From the NCBI GenBank assembly GCA_031378345.1, contig JANNDY010000030.1:1-64000 (forward strand): a stretch of 64,000 nt of DNA. Direction: 5' to 3'. Of the stretch, positions 24,954 to 33,641 are shown piece after piece (within the stretch, counting starts at the first letter, position 1; each line of letters begins with the position of its first letter). Under the pieces are notes generated by a model. That model saw only the letters and a program-made list of their open reading frames with translations, searched no databases and was not told the DNA's origin. The position numbers and the translations under genes were made by a program. The DNA is from Emticicia sp031378345 (lineage in GTDB: Bacteria; Bacteroidota; Bacteroidia; Cytophagales; Spirosomataceae).

Positions 24954-26855
24954 ATGGCGAAAAGACAAAGTAATTTTGGAGCGGAAGTTTCGGAAGCAGA
25001 CAAGAAAAAAGTTAGTAAAGAAGGCTTCAATAAAGCTTTAAAGATTTTCAGATTCACACTTCCTTACAAAGGGACATTTGCGGTGGGTTTTATTTTTCTG
25101 ATTCTTTCGCAAATCACCTCCATGATAATTCCCTTGTTGATGGGGCAAATGGTTGGGGCAATTGTTTCGCCAAAAAACGCAGCGGCAGCAGCCAATTCTT
25201 CAGGAATGATGGGCGGAAATATTGCTATACAGAAACTGCAAAACATTTTTAGTTCTTCACAAAACCTCACACTCAACGAGGTTACGCTTCTATTTATTTG
25301 CTTGCTTGTACTTCAGGCGGCATTTTCATTTTTGAGGGTTTATACTTTCACGCAAGTTTCCGAAAAATCAATGCGAGATTTGCGAAAAGAACTTTATACA
25401 AAAATCATTACCCTTCCGATTACATTTTTTGAAAAAAGTCGTGTAGGTGAGCTAATGAGTCGTATTACTTCAGACGTTACTCAACTGCAAGATGTGCTGT
25501 CAATTACACTTGCAGAGCTTTTTCGTCAAGTTTTTACACTCGTAGGTGGTGTAATTTTAATTTCATTAATATCAGGAAAACTGACGCTTTTTATGCTTTC
25601 AACTTTTCCTTTTTTGGTGGTTGCGGCAATTGTTTTCGGGCGATTTATTAGAAAAAACTCCAAAAAAGTACAAGACGAATTAGCCAAAACCAATATCATT
25701 GTGGAGGAAACTTTGCAGTCGGTCAATGTCGTAAAAGCCTTTACAAATGAGCGTTTGGAGGTAAATCGTTATTCAACCTCAATTCAAAATGTAGTAGATT
25801 ATGCCTTAAAAGCTGCTACTTTTAGAGGTGGTTTTATCTCTTTTATCATCTTGGTTTTGTTTGGTGGCGTGGTTGGCGTAGTTTGGTACGGCGGAAATTT
25901 GGTTTTAACTGGCGAACTGGCTTTTCAAGACCTTTTTACCTTTATACTTTATACCGGTTTTATTGGTGGCTCGGTTGGTGGCTTGGGAGATATGTATGCA
26001 CAAATTCAGCGAACGATTGGTGCTTCTGAAAGAATTTTAGAAATTATTGACGAAAAATCAGAAGTTGATGTTTCACGAAACCTTAATTTTAAGAAAGCAA
26101 AAGGCAATATTTCCTTTGAAAATGTAGGTTTTTCTTATCCTTCTCGCCCCGATGTTGTAGTTTTGAAGGACATTTCTTTAGAAATAAAATCAGGTGAAAA
26201 AATAGCAATCGTTGGTCATAGTGGTGCAGGAAAATCTACGATTGTACAGTTATTAATGAAACTTTATCCTTTAAACAAAGGCAAAATTTTGATAGATGGT
26301 CAAGATATTGCCACACAAGATGTTACCGAATTACGTAGTAATATTGCTGTAGTTCCGCAAGAAGTGATGCTTTTTGGAGGAACAATTTATGAAAACATTG
26401 CTTACGGAAAGCCAACTGCCACCGAAAACGAAGTTTTTGAAGCTGCCCGAAAAGCAAATGCCTTAGAATTTGTCGAATCGTTTCCTGATAAATTTCAAAC
26501 TATTGTGGGCGAGCGTGGCGTGAAACTTTCGGGCGGACAACGCCAGCGAGTTGCTATTGCCCGTGCAATTTTGAGAGATCCTTCGATTTTGATTTTGGAC
26601 GAAGCCACCAGTGCTTTAGATTCGGAATCTGAAAAACTGGTGCAAGATGCTTTAGACGAATTAATGAAAAATCGTACAACAATTATCATTGCTCATCGCT
26701 TGGCAACTATCCGAAATGTGGACACGATTTATGTCATAAAAGATGGAGAAATTGCCGAAACTGGCACGCACGAAGAATTAATTATGACCGACGAAGGAAT
26801 TTATGCAAATTTGGTAAAATTACAGTTCGATAATGTAAATTTGATGGTGGAATAA
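24954..26855 (+). CDS. ABC exporter, fused permease-ATPase (MsbA-like)
   Basis: Inner-membrane half-transporter of 633 residues that works as a homodimer. Residues about 35-340 form the six-span permease with YTFTQVSEKSMRDLRKELY. The ATPase has Walker A GHSGAGKST (about 415), the Q loop VVPQEVMLF, the signature LSGGQRQRVAIARA, Walker B ILILDEATSALD and the switch His in IIIAHRLATI. All catalytic residues are present. Substrate unknown; lipid, peptide or drug export are all possible. The fur-family gene starts 11 bp after it, so the two are probably cotranscribed. Confidence 0.93.
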   Translation: MAKRQSNFGAEVSEADKKKVSKEGFNKALKIFRFTLPYKGTFAVGFIFLILSQITSMIIPLLMGQMVGAIVSPKNAAAAANSSGMMGGNIAIQKLQNIFSSSQNLTLNEVTLLFICLLVLQAAFSFLRVYTFTQVSEKSMRDLRKELYTKIITLPITFFEKSRVGELMSRITSDVTQLQDVLSITLAELFRQVFTLVGGVILISLISGKLTLFMLSTFPFLVVAAIVFGRFIRKNSKKVQDELAKTNIIVEETLQSVNVVKAFTNERLEVNRYSTSIQNVVDYALKAATFRGGFISFIILVLFGGVVGVVWYGGNLVLTGELAFQDLFTFILYTGFIGGSVGGLGDMYAQIQRTIGASERILEIIDEKSEVDVSRNLNFKKAKGNISFENVGFSYPSRPDVVVLKDISLEIKSGEKIAIVGHSGAGKSTIVQLLMKLYPLNKGKILIDGQDIATQDVTELRSNIAVVPQEVMLFGGTIYENIAYGKPTATENEVFEAARKANALEFVESFPDKFQTIVGERGVKLSGGQRQRVAIARAILRDPSILILDEATSALDSESEKLVQDALDELMKNRTTIIIAHRLATIRNVDTIYVIKDGEIAETGTHEELIMTDEGIYANLVKLQFDNVNLMVE

Positions 26856-26866
26856 ACTTAAAAGAA

Positions 26867-27286
26867 ATGAATCCTTCTAAAGATACGCTTAAAGAATATG
26901 AATTGCGGCACACGGGTTGTCGCTCAGATATTCTACAATCATTTCAGAGTTATAATTTTGCCCTTTCGCATGGCGATTTGGAAGAGCGTTTTGGCGAACG
27001 TTTCGACCGTGTAACGATTTATCGTACCCTCAAAACATTCGTAGAAAAAGGAATCATTCACAAGGTTTTAGACGATGAAGGTGGCACAAAATATGCTCTT
27101 TGCCGCACCACCGAATGTAGTCATGACAACCATCACCACGACCACGTACATTTCAAATGCCTGCAATGTGGCAATACTACTTGCATCGAAAGTGTGCATA
27201 TTCCTGTTTTTAGCTTGCCCGAAGGCTACAAGCGTACAGAAATAAATATGCTCGTACAAGGCACTTGCCCAACGTGTGTGAAATAA
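26867..27286 (+). CDS. Fur-family metalloregulator
   Basis: DNA-binding metal or peroxide sensor, 139 residues. A winged-helix domain (about 1-85) includes the recognition segment RFDRVTIYRTLKTFVEKGIIHKV. A C-terminal dimerisation domain has the His-rich loop NHHHDHVHFKC, and two structural-zinc CxxC pairs, KCLQCG and CPTC. The HHHDHVHF cluster fits a regulatory metal site of the Fur/Zur/PerR group. Iron, zinc or peroxide sensing cannot be separated by eye; the lineage often encodes Zur-like versions of this size. It follows the ABC exporter gene by 11 bp. Confidence 0.9.
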   Translation: MNPSKDTLKEYELRHTGCRSDILQSFQSYNFALSHGDLEERFGERFDRVTIYRTLKTFVEKGIIHKVLDDEGGTKYALCRTTECSHDNHHHDHVHFKCLQCGNTTCIESVHIPVFSLPEGYKRTEINMLVQGTCPTCVK

Positions 27287-27357
27287 ATTGATAATTTGAA
27301 TGATTTTGTAAAACAATTCTTCATTCTACATTCTTCATTCTTAATTTGGCTTTCTTC

Positions 27358-28266
27358 ATGTCCCACAAAACAAAGATTTATATTGCACTTGGCATTGTTT
27401 ATGTCGTTTGGGGTTCTACTTATTTGGGAGTAAAATTTGCAATTGAAGTGCTACCACCCTTGTTGGTTTCTTGCACGAGGTTTCTTATTGGGGGAACAAT
27501 TTTATTCTTATTTACCTTATTGAGAGGCGATGGATTTCCTTCAATGAAGCATATTCGTAATGCGGCATTTATCGGTGTGCTTTTGAGTGGTATTGGCAAC
27601 TGCGTTGTTGCTTATGCTCTTCAATTTATGCCTTCTGGCTTGGTTGCTTTGCTGATTGCCACACTTCCTGCATGGATGATTTTACTTGATTTGTTGTTCT
27701 TTAGCAAGAAAAAACCTACATTTATTGGCTCAATAGGCTTAGTTTTAGGTTTAGTTGGAATGGCTTTTTTATTGAATCCTGAACGACATATCGGGCAGCG
27801 AGAAGTAGCAATTTTTCCTACGTTTATTGTATTTTTAGGCTCGATTGCTTGGGCTTATGGTTCACTAAAATCACCTTATCTGTCGCTTCCAAGACCACTA
27901 CAATCAACTTCTATTCAGATGATTGCAGGCGGGTGTTTTTCACTAACCATGAGCCTTGTTTTTGAAAAAAATCAACTCCATGCTTTGCAAAGCATGACCC
28001 AACAAACCTATTTAGCAATGATTTATTTAATTGTCATTGGTTCTTATGTTGGCTATACAGCTTATGTATGGCTGATAAATAATGCTCCCCCACAATTGAC
28101 GGCAACTTATGCTTACGTAAATCCTGTGGTTGCGATATTTCTTGGCTGGATTTTCCTTGACGAACGCCTCACTTCTCGCACAATGATAGCTTCTGCAATA
28201 ATCTTATCAGGCGTTGTTATGATGACAATTGGCAGACGTAGGAAAGCGAAACAAGTGGAAGTGTAG
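27358..28266 (+). CDS. EamA/DMT-family transporter
   Basis: Ten-span inner-membrane drug/metabolite transporter, 302 residues from the ATG at 27358 (MSHKTKIYIALG); an in-frame TTG at 27346 is less likely. Two EamA repeats are visible: VWGSTYLGVKFAIEVLPPLLVSCTRFLIGG at the start, and TATYAYVNPVVAIFLGWIFLDERLT in the second half, the typical end signature. It resembles YedA-type exporters; the substrate is unknown. The 5' spacer is made of repeated TTCATTCT-like words. Confidence 0.92.
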   Translation: MSHKTKIYIALGIVYVVWGSTYLGVKFAIEVLPPLLVSCTRFLIGGTILFLFTLLRGDGFPSMKHIRNAAFIGVLLSGIGNCVVAYALQFMPSGLVALLIATLPAWMILLDLLFFSKKKPTFIGSIGLVLGLVGMAFLLNPERHIGQREVAIFPTFIVFLGSIAWAYGSLKSPYLSLPRPLQSTSIQMIAGGCFSLTMSLVFEKNQLHALQSMTQQTYLAMIYLIVIGSYVGYTAYVWLINNAPPQLTATYAYVNPVVAIFLGWIFLDERLTSRTMIASAIILSGVVMMTIGRRRKAKQVEV

Positions 28267-28318
28267 TAGTCTTCAGTTTTTGCTATTTGTCCATTTTTTG
28301 TATACTATAAATAATATT

Positions 28319-28413
28319 TTGAAAACCCTGAAAAGGGTTCAACTTGAATAGCCTCGAATGTAATTCGGGGTAAATGAATTGGCTATAGTATCAAAACCCT
28401 GAAAGGGTTTAAC
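28319..28413. repeat. Pair of AACCCTGAAAGGGTT palindromes
   Basis: AAAACCCTGAAAAGGGTTC (from 28321) and AAAACCCTGAAAGGGTTT (from 28393). The segment between them also carries inverted GAATAGCC and GGCTATA words. The pattern is like REP/BIME-type units seen in Bacteroidetes. Confidence 0.65.
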
Positions 28414-28530
28414 AAAATTTTGTACAAGATTATTTACACTAACGTAAATTCGACATAAAGAACAATAAATTATTCAAAAAGCGTAAGCAAATAAGTAATA
28501 AAAGTACCCTAAATGAATATTACACGCCGT

Positions 28531-28590
28531 TTGAGAAATTTGACTCCAAAAATTAAAGAGTCTTTTTGATATATTTGTCAAATTTCTCAA
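28531..28590. repeat. Nested inverted repeat, MITE-like
   Basis: Perfect 14-bp arms TTGAGAAATTTGAC (28531-28544) and GTCAAATTTCTCAA (28577-28590), with an inner GACTC/GAGTC hairpin at 28542-28562. No flanking target duplication was established. Confidence 0.6.
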
Positions 28591-28644
28591 TCGGACCGCC
28601 GATGCGGAGGTGATTGTAAGATTCGTGTTTTTTTACGGTCGGCC

Positions 28645-28682
28645 GTTGCCGTTACTTTTTTTCAAAAAAAAGTAACGGCAAC
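28645..28682. terminator. Strong hairpin, possible bidirectional terminator or repeat
   Basis: GTTGCCGTTAC plus seven T (28645-28662) pairs with A-run plus GTAACGGCAAC to 28682, with a loop of about 2-3 nt. It has the shape of a terminator but sits about 380 bp past the nearest stop, so it may instead be a dispersed palindrome. Confidence 0.5.
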
Positions 28683-28790
28683 TAACTGATAGTCAGTGAT
28701 TTAAGCAGTTTTTATCTAAGATATTATTCGTCGAACTCACGTTACACTAAAAAATTTATGTAATTTCAATGCCTTAAAAACTTCAAAACG

Positions 28791-30119
28791 ATGAAATTTC
28801 TTTTCAAACGCCTTACCTTTGTATTTCCAATAACCATTATTTTGTTGCTCAGTATGGCTCTAACAACGCATAAAACTCCGCAAGATTTTTCAAAACAATT
28901 ATTCGACAATTACGAAGATTTCAAAGAAAAATCTATCGTAAATCGTCGCTTCAAACACAAAGACATTGCTCCCATAATGGAAAAATTGTTTTTCGATGTG
29001 CAGAAAATTGGCAAATCTTTTGAGCAACGAGCTATTTATCAAATCAAGTTAGGAAATGGTAAAACAAAGGTTTTACTTTGGTCGCAAATGCACGGCGATG
29101 AGCCAACTGCTACAATGGCTTTGATGGATATTTTTAAGTTTTTTCAAGCAAAAAACGATAGTTTTGATGAATTAAGGGCAAAAATTCTGCAAAACTGCAC
29201 ATTGTATTTTGTACCAATGCTAAATCCAGACGGTGCAGAACGCTACCAAAGACGCACCGCTACCGATATTGACATGAATCGTGACGCTCTGCGTTTTCAA
29301 ACTCCTGAAGGGCAATTATTGAAGAAATTGCAAGACGAACTACAACCTGATTTTTCATTTAATCTACACGATAAAGGCACAAAATATAGTGCTGGAGCAA
29401 GTGGAAATCAAGCAACGGTTTCATTTTTGGCAACATCTTATAATCATGAAAAGGAATGGAATGCCACTCGAACTCGTGCGATGCAGGTGATTTGTGGCAT
29501 GCACGAAACACTGCAACAATTTATTCCTGGGCATCTTGGCAGATGGTCAGATGACCACGAACCACGTGCTTTTGGTGATAATATAGCAAAGTGGGGCAGT
29601 AGTTTGATTTTGATAGAATCGGGCGGTTATAAAGATGATATTGAGAAACAATTTATCAGAAAACTTAATTTTGTAGCAATTTTGACTGGTTTACAAGCAA
29701 TTTCTGAAAAATCTTACAAAAAATATAAGCTAAAAACTTACGAAGCGATTCCAAATAATGATAGATATTTATTCGATTTATTGATTCGGAATGCCGAATT
29801 TGTGCAAGATGGAAAAGTAATTGTGAAGGATATTGGTATAAATTTAAGCGAAAAAAACATCAACAATGCGACCGATTTTGAATATTCGAGCGTAATTGAA
29901 GACATTGGCGACCTTTCAACTTTTTGGGGAATAAAAGAAATTGATGCCAAGGAATTGACAGTCAGATCTTTACAAGATTTTCCTGAAATAATTAAAAATC
30001 TTAAAGTTTCAGATAAAGAAATGTTGAATATGGAGCTAAATATCAACGAAATGGCAAGTTTTGTATTGACAAAAAAGAATGAAGTTAAATATATAATTTT
30101 GAATGGTCAGGTTAAATAA
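28791..30119 (+). CDS. M14-family zinc carboxypeptidase-like protein
   Basis: Predicted exported or membrane-anchored metallopeptidase of 442 residues; the hydrophobic N-terminus (FVFPITIILLLSMALTT) is a signal or anchor. The zinc ligands are present: His101 and Glu104 in SQMHGDEPT, and His193 in FNLHDKGTKYSAG. LNPDGAERYQRR provides the substrate-binding Arg region, and LIESGGYKDD holds the general-base Glu. About 130 C-terminal residues lie outside the catalytic domain and are not recognised. Monocistronic after a repeat-filled spacer. Confidence 0.88.
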   Translation: MKFLFKRLTFVFPITIILLLSMALTTHKTPQDFSKQLFDNYEDFKEKSIVNRRFKHKDIAPIMEKLFFDVQKIGKSFEQRAIYQIKLGNGKTKVLLWSQMHGDEPTATMALMDIFKFFQAKNDSFDELRAKILQNCTLYFVPMLNPDGAERYQRRTATDIDMNRDALRFQTPEGQLLKKLQDELQPDFSFNLHDKGTKYSAGASGNQATVSFLATSYNHEKEWNATRTRAMQVICGMHETLQQFIPGHLGRWSDDHEPRAFGDNIAKWGSSLILIESGGYKDDIEKQFIRKLNFVAILTGLQAISEKSYKKYKLKTYEAIPNNDRYLFDLLIRNAEFVQDGKVIVKDIGINLSEKNINNATDFEYSSVIEDIGDLSTFWGIKEIDAKELTVRSLQDFPEIIKNLKVSDKEMLNMELNINEMASFVLTKKNEVKYIILNGQVK

Positions 30120-30253
30120 CCTCCACTTTTTAATCAATTCCCTCCGTTTTTAAATCAAAAGCCCCCATTTATAAACTCTCGAAAATGAGTGTTACTTCTT
30201 GCAGTAATTTTGGTGAATCAAATTAATTATTAACCAAAAACAAAATTATTGCC

Positions 30254-30841
30254 ATGAAAAAATTAATCATTTTCGCTATTAGTTCATTCATTATCGCTGC
30301 GAGTAGTTGCAGTAAGAAGGCTACTGACGACATCACCCCAAATGGTCAAACAAGCACAAATACCAATTCGAGTTCCAAGTTTAAAACTTCTTTTGATGTT
30401 TCGGGGGCTCAATATGGTAGTCTAAATTTCAATTTTATTAAAGATGGATCCCAACTTGAGCGTTATGCTGGAGTTTTAGAAAAAGATTTAAGTGGAAATA
30501 CTCTCACGCACGTTTGGATTACAGATATGCCAAAATCAGCTAAAACTATTGACGATTATGTGAGCATGGTGATTTATACCGAAAAACCAGAAAAGGGTAG
30601 TTTCAACATTGATTACTACATAAAAGGCTGGGATAATAATGCTGTTACGCTACGATTAGGCAAAGATTCAGACTATGATGTATGGGTTTGTTACAAAGGA
30701 AAAGTTACAATTACAGAGGTTAGTAAGTTGGGCGAACCTATTGCAGGAACTTTTGATGGAGAGTTTTTTCAGGCAAGTAGCCAAAAAACAATTAGTGTGA
30801 AAAACGGCGTTTTTTCAGTAGAACATAAAGATAGCTTCTAA
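30254..30841 (+). CDS. Lipoprotein of unknown function
   Basis: Not recognised. A lipoprotein of 195 residues: signal MKKLIIFAISSFIIA with lipobox ASSC (Cys19), a Ser/Thr/Asn-rich linker (TSTNTNSSSKF), then a beta-rich domain with aromatic strands (AQYGSLNFNFI, YDVWVCYKGKVTITEV, GTFDGEFFQ). The pattern resembles small beta-sandwich lipoproteins common in Bacteroidetes. Convergent with the end of the respiratory cluster. Confidence 0.75.
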   Translation: MKKLIIFAISSFIIAASSCSKKATDDITPNGQTSTNTNSSSKFKTSFDVSGAQYGSLNFNFIKDGSQLERYAGVLEKDLSGNTLTHVWITDMPKSAKTIDDYVSMVIYTEKPEKGSFNIDYYIKGWDNNAVTLRLGKDSDYDVWVCYKGKVTITEVSKLGEPIAGTFDGEFFQASSQKTISVKNGVFSVEHKDSF

Positions 30842-30854
30842 ATGTTATGGTTTC

Positions 30855-30890
30855 GTTGCAGAAATGGTTGAAAAATACTATTTCTGCAAC
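30855..30890. terminator. Hairpin between convergent genes
   Basis: GTTGCAGAAAT (30855-30865) and ATTTCTGCAAC (30880-30890), perfect 11-bp stem, loop 14 nt. It overlaps the last codons of the small membrane protein and lies just past the lipoprotein stop. There is no long T-run, so terminator function is moderate. Confidence 0.45.
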
Positions 30891-31120
30891 TTCAAACGCA
30901 TTTCTTTTTTGGCAGTACGATACCAAACAAAAATTAAAGTAGGAATAGAAAGATAAGTAAATACCAACATCAACAATATTCCATCGTTGATTCCTGTGCC
31001 AATTACGCCCCTTCCTTCACTCAAATTACTGCCTACCGAAGCACGACACATGGCACATTGAGCCATTGACAATGAACAATTAACAATTATCAAAACTATT
31101 ACCAATAGGAATTTTTTCAT
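30878..31120 (-). CDS. Small membrane protein with CAMC motif at the end of the oxidase cluster
   Basis: About 80 residues from the ATG at 31120 (MKKFLLVIV); longer reading begins in spacer DNA. It has a signal or first span (LLVIVLIIVNCSLSMAQ), then CAMCRASVGSNLSEGRG with a CxxC pair just outside the membrane, a second span (ILLMLVFTYLSIPTLIFVWY) and a basic tail. The function is unknown. Position behind the Sco and DUF420 genes and the surface CxxC suggest a role in oxidase copper or heme assembly (inference). Confidence 0.7.
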   Translation of the reverse strand: MKKFLLVIVLIIVNCSLSMAQCAMCRASVGSNLSEGRGVIGTGINDGILLMLVFTYLSIPTLIFVWYRTAKKEMRLKLQK

Positions 31121-31172
31121 TGTATTTTGACTTTTAAATCTTTCTAAACTATTGATTATCAAGCGTTTATAT

Positions 31173-31730
31173 CTAATTGATAATTGGTAAATGATAATAT
31201 GGTTTTATCATCAAATATGCAATTACACCAGTAACTGACACATAAAGCCAAATCGGAAAAGCAAACCTTGCCATTTTTTTATGGCGTTCAAATTGCTTTG
31301 AATAGGCAAAATAATATGCACGAAGTACCAAAGGCAAAACTATAAATGAAAGCCCAACATGGCTTATCAGAATGAAATAATAAAAATACTTCTCAAATCC
31401 TTCTCCACCAAATTTTGTTGAAGGATTTGTCAAATGATAAAGAACGTAGCAAACCAAAAATAAAGCCCCTAAAAAAAAAGCACTTGACATCACTTTTTGG
31501 TGGCGTTCTATTTGTTTTTGTTTTATTAAAACCAAGCCATAAATCAATAATACTGAGGTTAGGGTATTAATTGCCCCTATAAGGTGTGGTAAAACCTTTG
31601 TCCATGCTCCAATATCAACTTTCTGACGAATACCAAGTAATATTGCTACTACAACTGGAATTACTACTGATAATACGTTTATAAACGTCATTGATTTCTG
31701 CTCACTTCTGCTAACTACCATTTCCAACAC
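31173..31730 (-). CDS. DUF420/CtaM-like membrane protein
   Basis: Polytopic protein of 185 residues with about five spans. Family features are histidines at membrane edges (KVLPHLIGAINTLTSVLLIYGL, IERHQKVM, ILISHVGLSFIVLPLVLRAYYFA, ERHKKMARFAFPIWLYVSVTGVIAYLM). DUF420 proteins include Bacillus/Staphylococcus CtaM, needed for aa3-oxidase maturation, which agrees with its place in the oxidase cluster. The Met at residue 4 is a possible alternative start. Confidence 0.85.
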   Translation of the reverse strand: MLEMVVSRSEQKSMTFINVLSVVIPVVVAILLGIRQKVDIGAWTKVLPHLIGAINTLTSVLLIYGLVLIKQKQIERHQKVMSSAFFLGALFLVCYVLYHLTNPSTKFGGEGFEKYFYYFILISHVGLSFIVLPLVLRAYYFAYSKQFERHKKMARFAFPIWLYVSVTGVIAYLMIKPYYHLPIIN

Positions 31731-31744
31731 AATTCAATAAATTT

Positions 31745-32440
31745 TTATTTCTGACTTTTATATATTTCTGATAAAACCTTTATTTCAGCTATCAATCGCT
31801 CAACATCTGGAGAATATGTTCCGTCATAAATGCCTCTAACGTAGCCTTCTTTATCTATCAATAACAACTTTTCTGAATGAATAAATGTTTCGTCAATTGA
31901 CTTTATTTTTTTATCATATTCCGAAGCATCTGCAGCTGGAAGTTTATATCCTTTGATAGCCAAATTATAAATATATTTTTTATCACCAGTCAAGAAAAAC
32001 CATTTTCCAATTTTAGCGTCATATTTTTGAGCATATTTTAGCAAAACTGCCGAAGAATCGTGTTTTGGGTCAACCGAATGAGAAACAATTAATATATTTG
32101 GGTCATTTGCAAAAAGGCTCTGAACACGGGTAAGATTTGTAGTAAGCTTTGGGCAAATAGTACCACAACGAGTAAAGAAAAACTCTGCAACATAGATTTT
32201 ACCTTTTGTTTGTTCAGAAGAAAACTTTTGTCCGTTTTGGTCAATTAATTGAAACACAGGAATTTTATGAAAGACTGTATCAGCCCCTCGCATCATTACT
32301 TGTCCAGTATCATCAATTTCAGGCATCAAGTAGGGAAGTTTGTAATAATTGTGCCCAAACATTTTTAGGAACACAAAAATAAAAACCGGAACAGCTAATA
32401 AAACTATTAGTATTCCGGCTTTTGCAGTATTTTTACTCAT
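31745..32440 (-). CDS. SCO1/SenC-family copper chaperone
   Basis: Membrane-anchored thioredoxin-fold protein that delivers copper to the CuA centre of cytochrome oxidase. It has 231 residues: an N-terminal span (ILIVLLAVPVFIFVFLKMF), then the periplasmic domain with Cys92 and Cys96 in FTRCGTICPKL and a conserved His in DETFIHSEKLLLID. All three copper ligands are present, so it should be functional. The gene directly abuts that of oxidase subunit IV (no spacer). Confidence 0.93.
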   Translation of the reverse strand: MSKNTAKAGILIVLLAVPVFIFVFLKMFGHNYYKLPYLMPEIDDTGQVMMRGADTVFHKIPVFQLIDQNGQKFSSEQTKGKIYVAEFFFTRCGTICPKLTTNLTRVQSLFANDPNILIVSHSVDPKHDSSAVLLKYAQKYDAKIGKWFFLTGDKKYIYNLAIKGYKLPAADASEYDKKIKSIDETFIHSEKLLLIDKEGYVRGIYDGTYSPDVERLIAEIKVLSEIYKSQK

Positions 32441-32776
32441 TTATTTTGTAAAATATAGTCTTTCAAATCCAATATATCCACCTTCAATCATTAATGCTAA
32501 AACCAACCATAATACAAACATACATGGCAATATAACTGTCCAAATCAATGATTTTACTTCATGTTTTAGGTGCATAAATGTTCCTACAATATAAAATGCT
32601 TTAACAATCGTCAAGAAAATAAATATACTTATTTTCAACCATTTGTGAGCATCAGCATCTACCATAAATGCAATTACAAACTCAAAAGACGTAATTGCTA
32701 AAAGAATCCAAAATACTTTCCAAATCTCTTTTGTTGGAGATGGAGCATTTTCATCATGTTCTGTATGTTGAGCCAT
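32441..32776 (-). CDS. Cytochrome c oxidase subunit IV-like (CtaF-type)
   Basis: Small membrane protein, 111 residues, three spans (IWKVFWILLAITSFEFVIAFMV, ISIFIFLTIVKAFYIVGTFMHL, IWTVILPCMFVLWLVLALMI). The segment VKAFYIVGTFMHLKHE is the prokaryotic subunit IV signature. It lies directly after subunit III genes and before Sco. Confidence 0.9.
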   Translation of the reverse strand: MAQHTEHDENAPSPTKEIWKVFWILLAITSFEFVIAFMVDADAHKWLKISIFIFLTIVKAFYIVGTFMHLKHEVKSLIWTVILPCMFVLWLVLALMIEGGYIGFERLYFTK

Positions 32777-32820
32777 TTTATTTAAAATTTAAAGAGGTCA
32801 TTCTAATTAATTAATTTCTT

Positions 32821-33567
32821 TTATACAAGATAGAAAAAAGTAAATACAAACACCCAAACTAAATCTACAAAGTGCCAGTATAAACCTACTTTTTCAATCA
32901 TATCGTAGTGTCCACGTTTTTCATAAACGCCATTGGCAGCATTATAAAATACCAATACATTTAAAACTACACCTGAAAAAACGTGTGTTCCGTGAAAACC
33001 TGTAATTACGAAAAACAAATCAGCAAATGCAGGCGGTCCATATTCGTTACGAACTAAATTTGCTCCTTTAATAATCTCGCCCGATGCTAATTTTAAACCT
33101 TCTTCTGTACCATGAATTAAGTGAGCCCACTCCCAAGCTTGTGAGGCCAAAAAAGCAATACCACCTAAAATTGTCCAAAGCATATATTTTTCAACATCAG
33201 CCTTATCCTTGCGATGCCCAGCTTCTACTGCTAATACCATCGTAACCGAACTCATAATCAAAATAAAAGTCATGATTCCCACAAAAACCAATGGAAGCGA
33301 AACACCATGCAAGAAAGGTACTGATTCAAACACTTTCTCAGGAATTGGCCACCATTCATTTGAAAATGTAAACAATTTTCTTGCACCTTCAAAAACAGGA
33401 AAACTGAATCGAATCAAACCATAAGTAACCAGTAAGGCTGAAAAAGTAAAAGTATCTGATAGTAGAAAAATCCACATCATTAATTTTCCGTAGCCAACCT
33501 TCATTGGTTGAACGCCACCTTTCCACATTAAATGGTCTGCGGTTGTAGAGGTATTTGCACTTGCCAT
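32821..33567 (-). CDS. ctaE: Cytochrome c oxidase subunit III
   Basis: Heme-copper oxidase subunit III, 248 residues from the ATG at 33567 (MASANTSTTADHLMWKGG); an upstream in-frame reading starts within spacer DNA. Seven spans; hallmarks are WEWAHLIHGTEEG, DLFFVITGFHGTHVFSGVVLN and YWHFVDLVWVFVFTFFYLV at the end. This is the more complete of two subunit III paralogues that lie side by side, 75 bp apart. Confidence 0.93.
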   Translation of the reverse strand: MASANTSTTADHLMWKGGVQPMKVGYGKLMMWIFLLSDTFTFSALLVTYGLIRFSFPVFEGARKLFTFSNEWWPIPEKVFESVPFLHGVSLPLVFVGIMTFILIMSSVTMVLAVEAGHRKDKADVEKYMLWTILGGIAFLASQAWEWAHLIHGTEEGLKLASGEIIKGANLVRNEYGPPAFADLFFVITGFHGTHVFSGVVLNVLVFYNAANGVYEKRGHYDMIEKVGLYWHFVDLVWVFVFTFFYLV

Positions 33568-33641
33568 AAAAACAATTATTAGCGGAAAACCGCTTTGGTT
33601 AATAATTTTCACTTGTTTTTGACTTAATTCAGTCAAAAATC

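Larger units (their letters stand above)
28267..28790. other. 524-bp structured non-coding region
   Basis: No open frame of note. It holds, in order, two AACCCTGAAAGGGTT-type palindromes (28319-28343, 28390-28413), a nested inverted repeat (28531-28590), a strong hairpin (28645-28682), and an ACTGATAGTCAGT palindrome (28685-28697). It may be a stack of dispersed repeats, and some may act as terminators for the EamA gene. Confidence 0.7.

Noticed and set aside
28319..28413. Two spaced copies of a palindromic repeat, CRISPR-like at first sight
   Set aside because: Only two copies, unequal, with a self-complementary spacer and no cas genes; fits dispersed palindromes.
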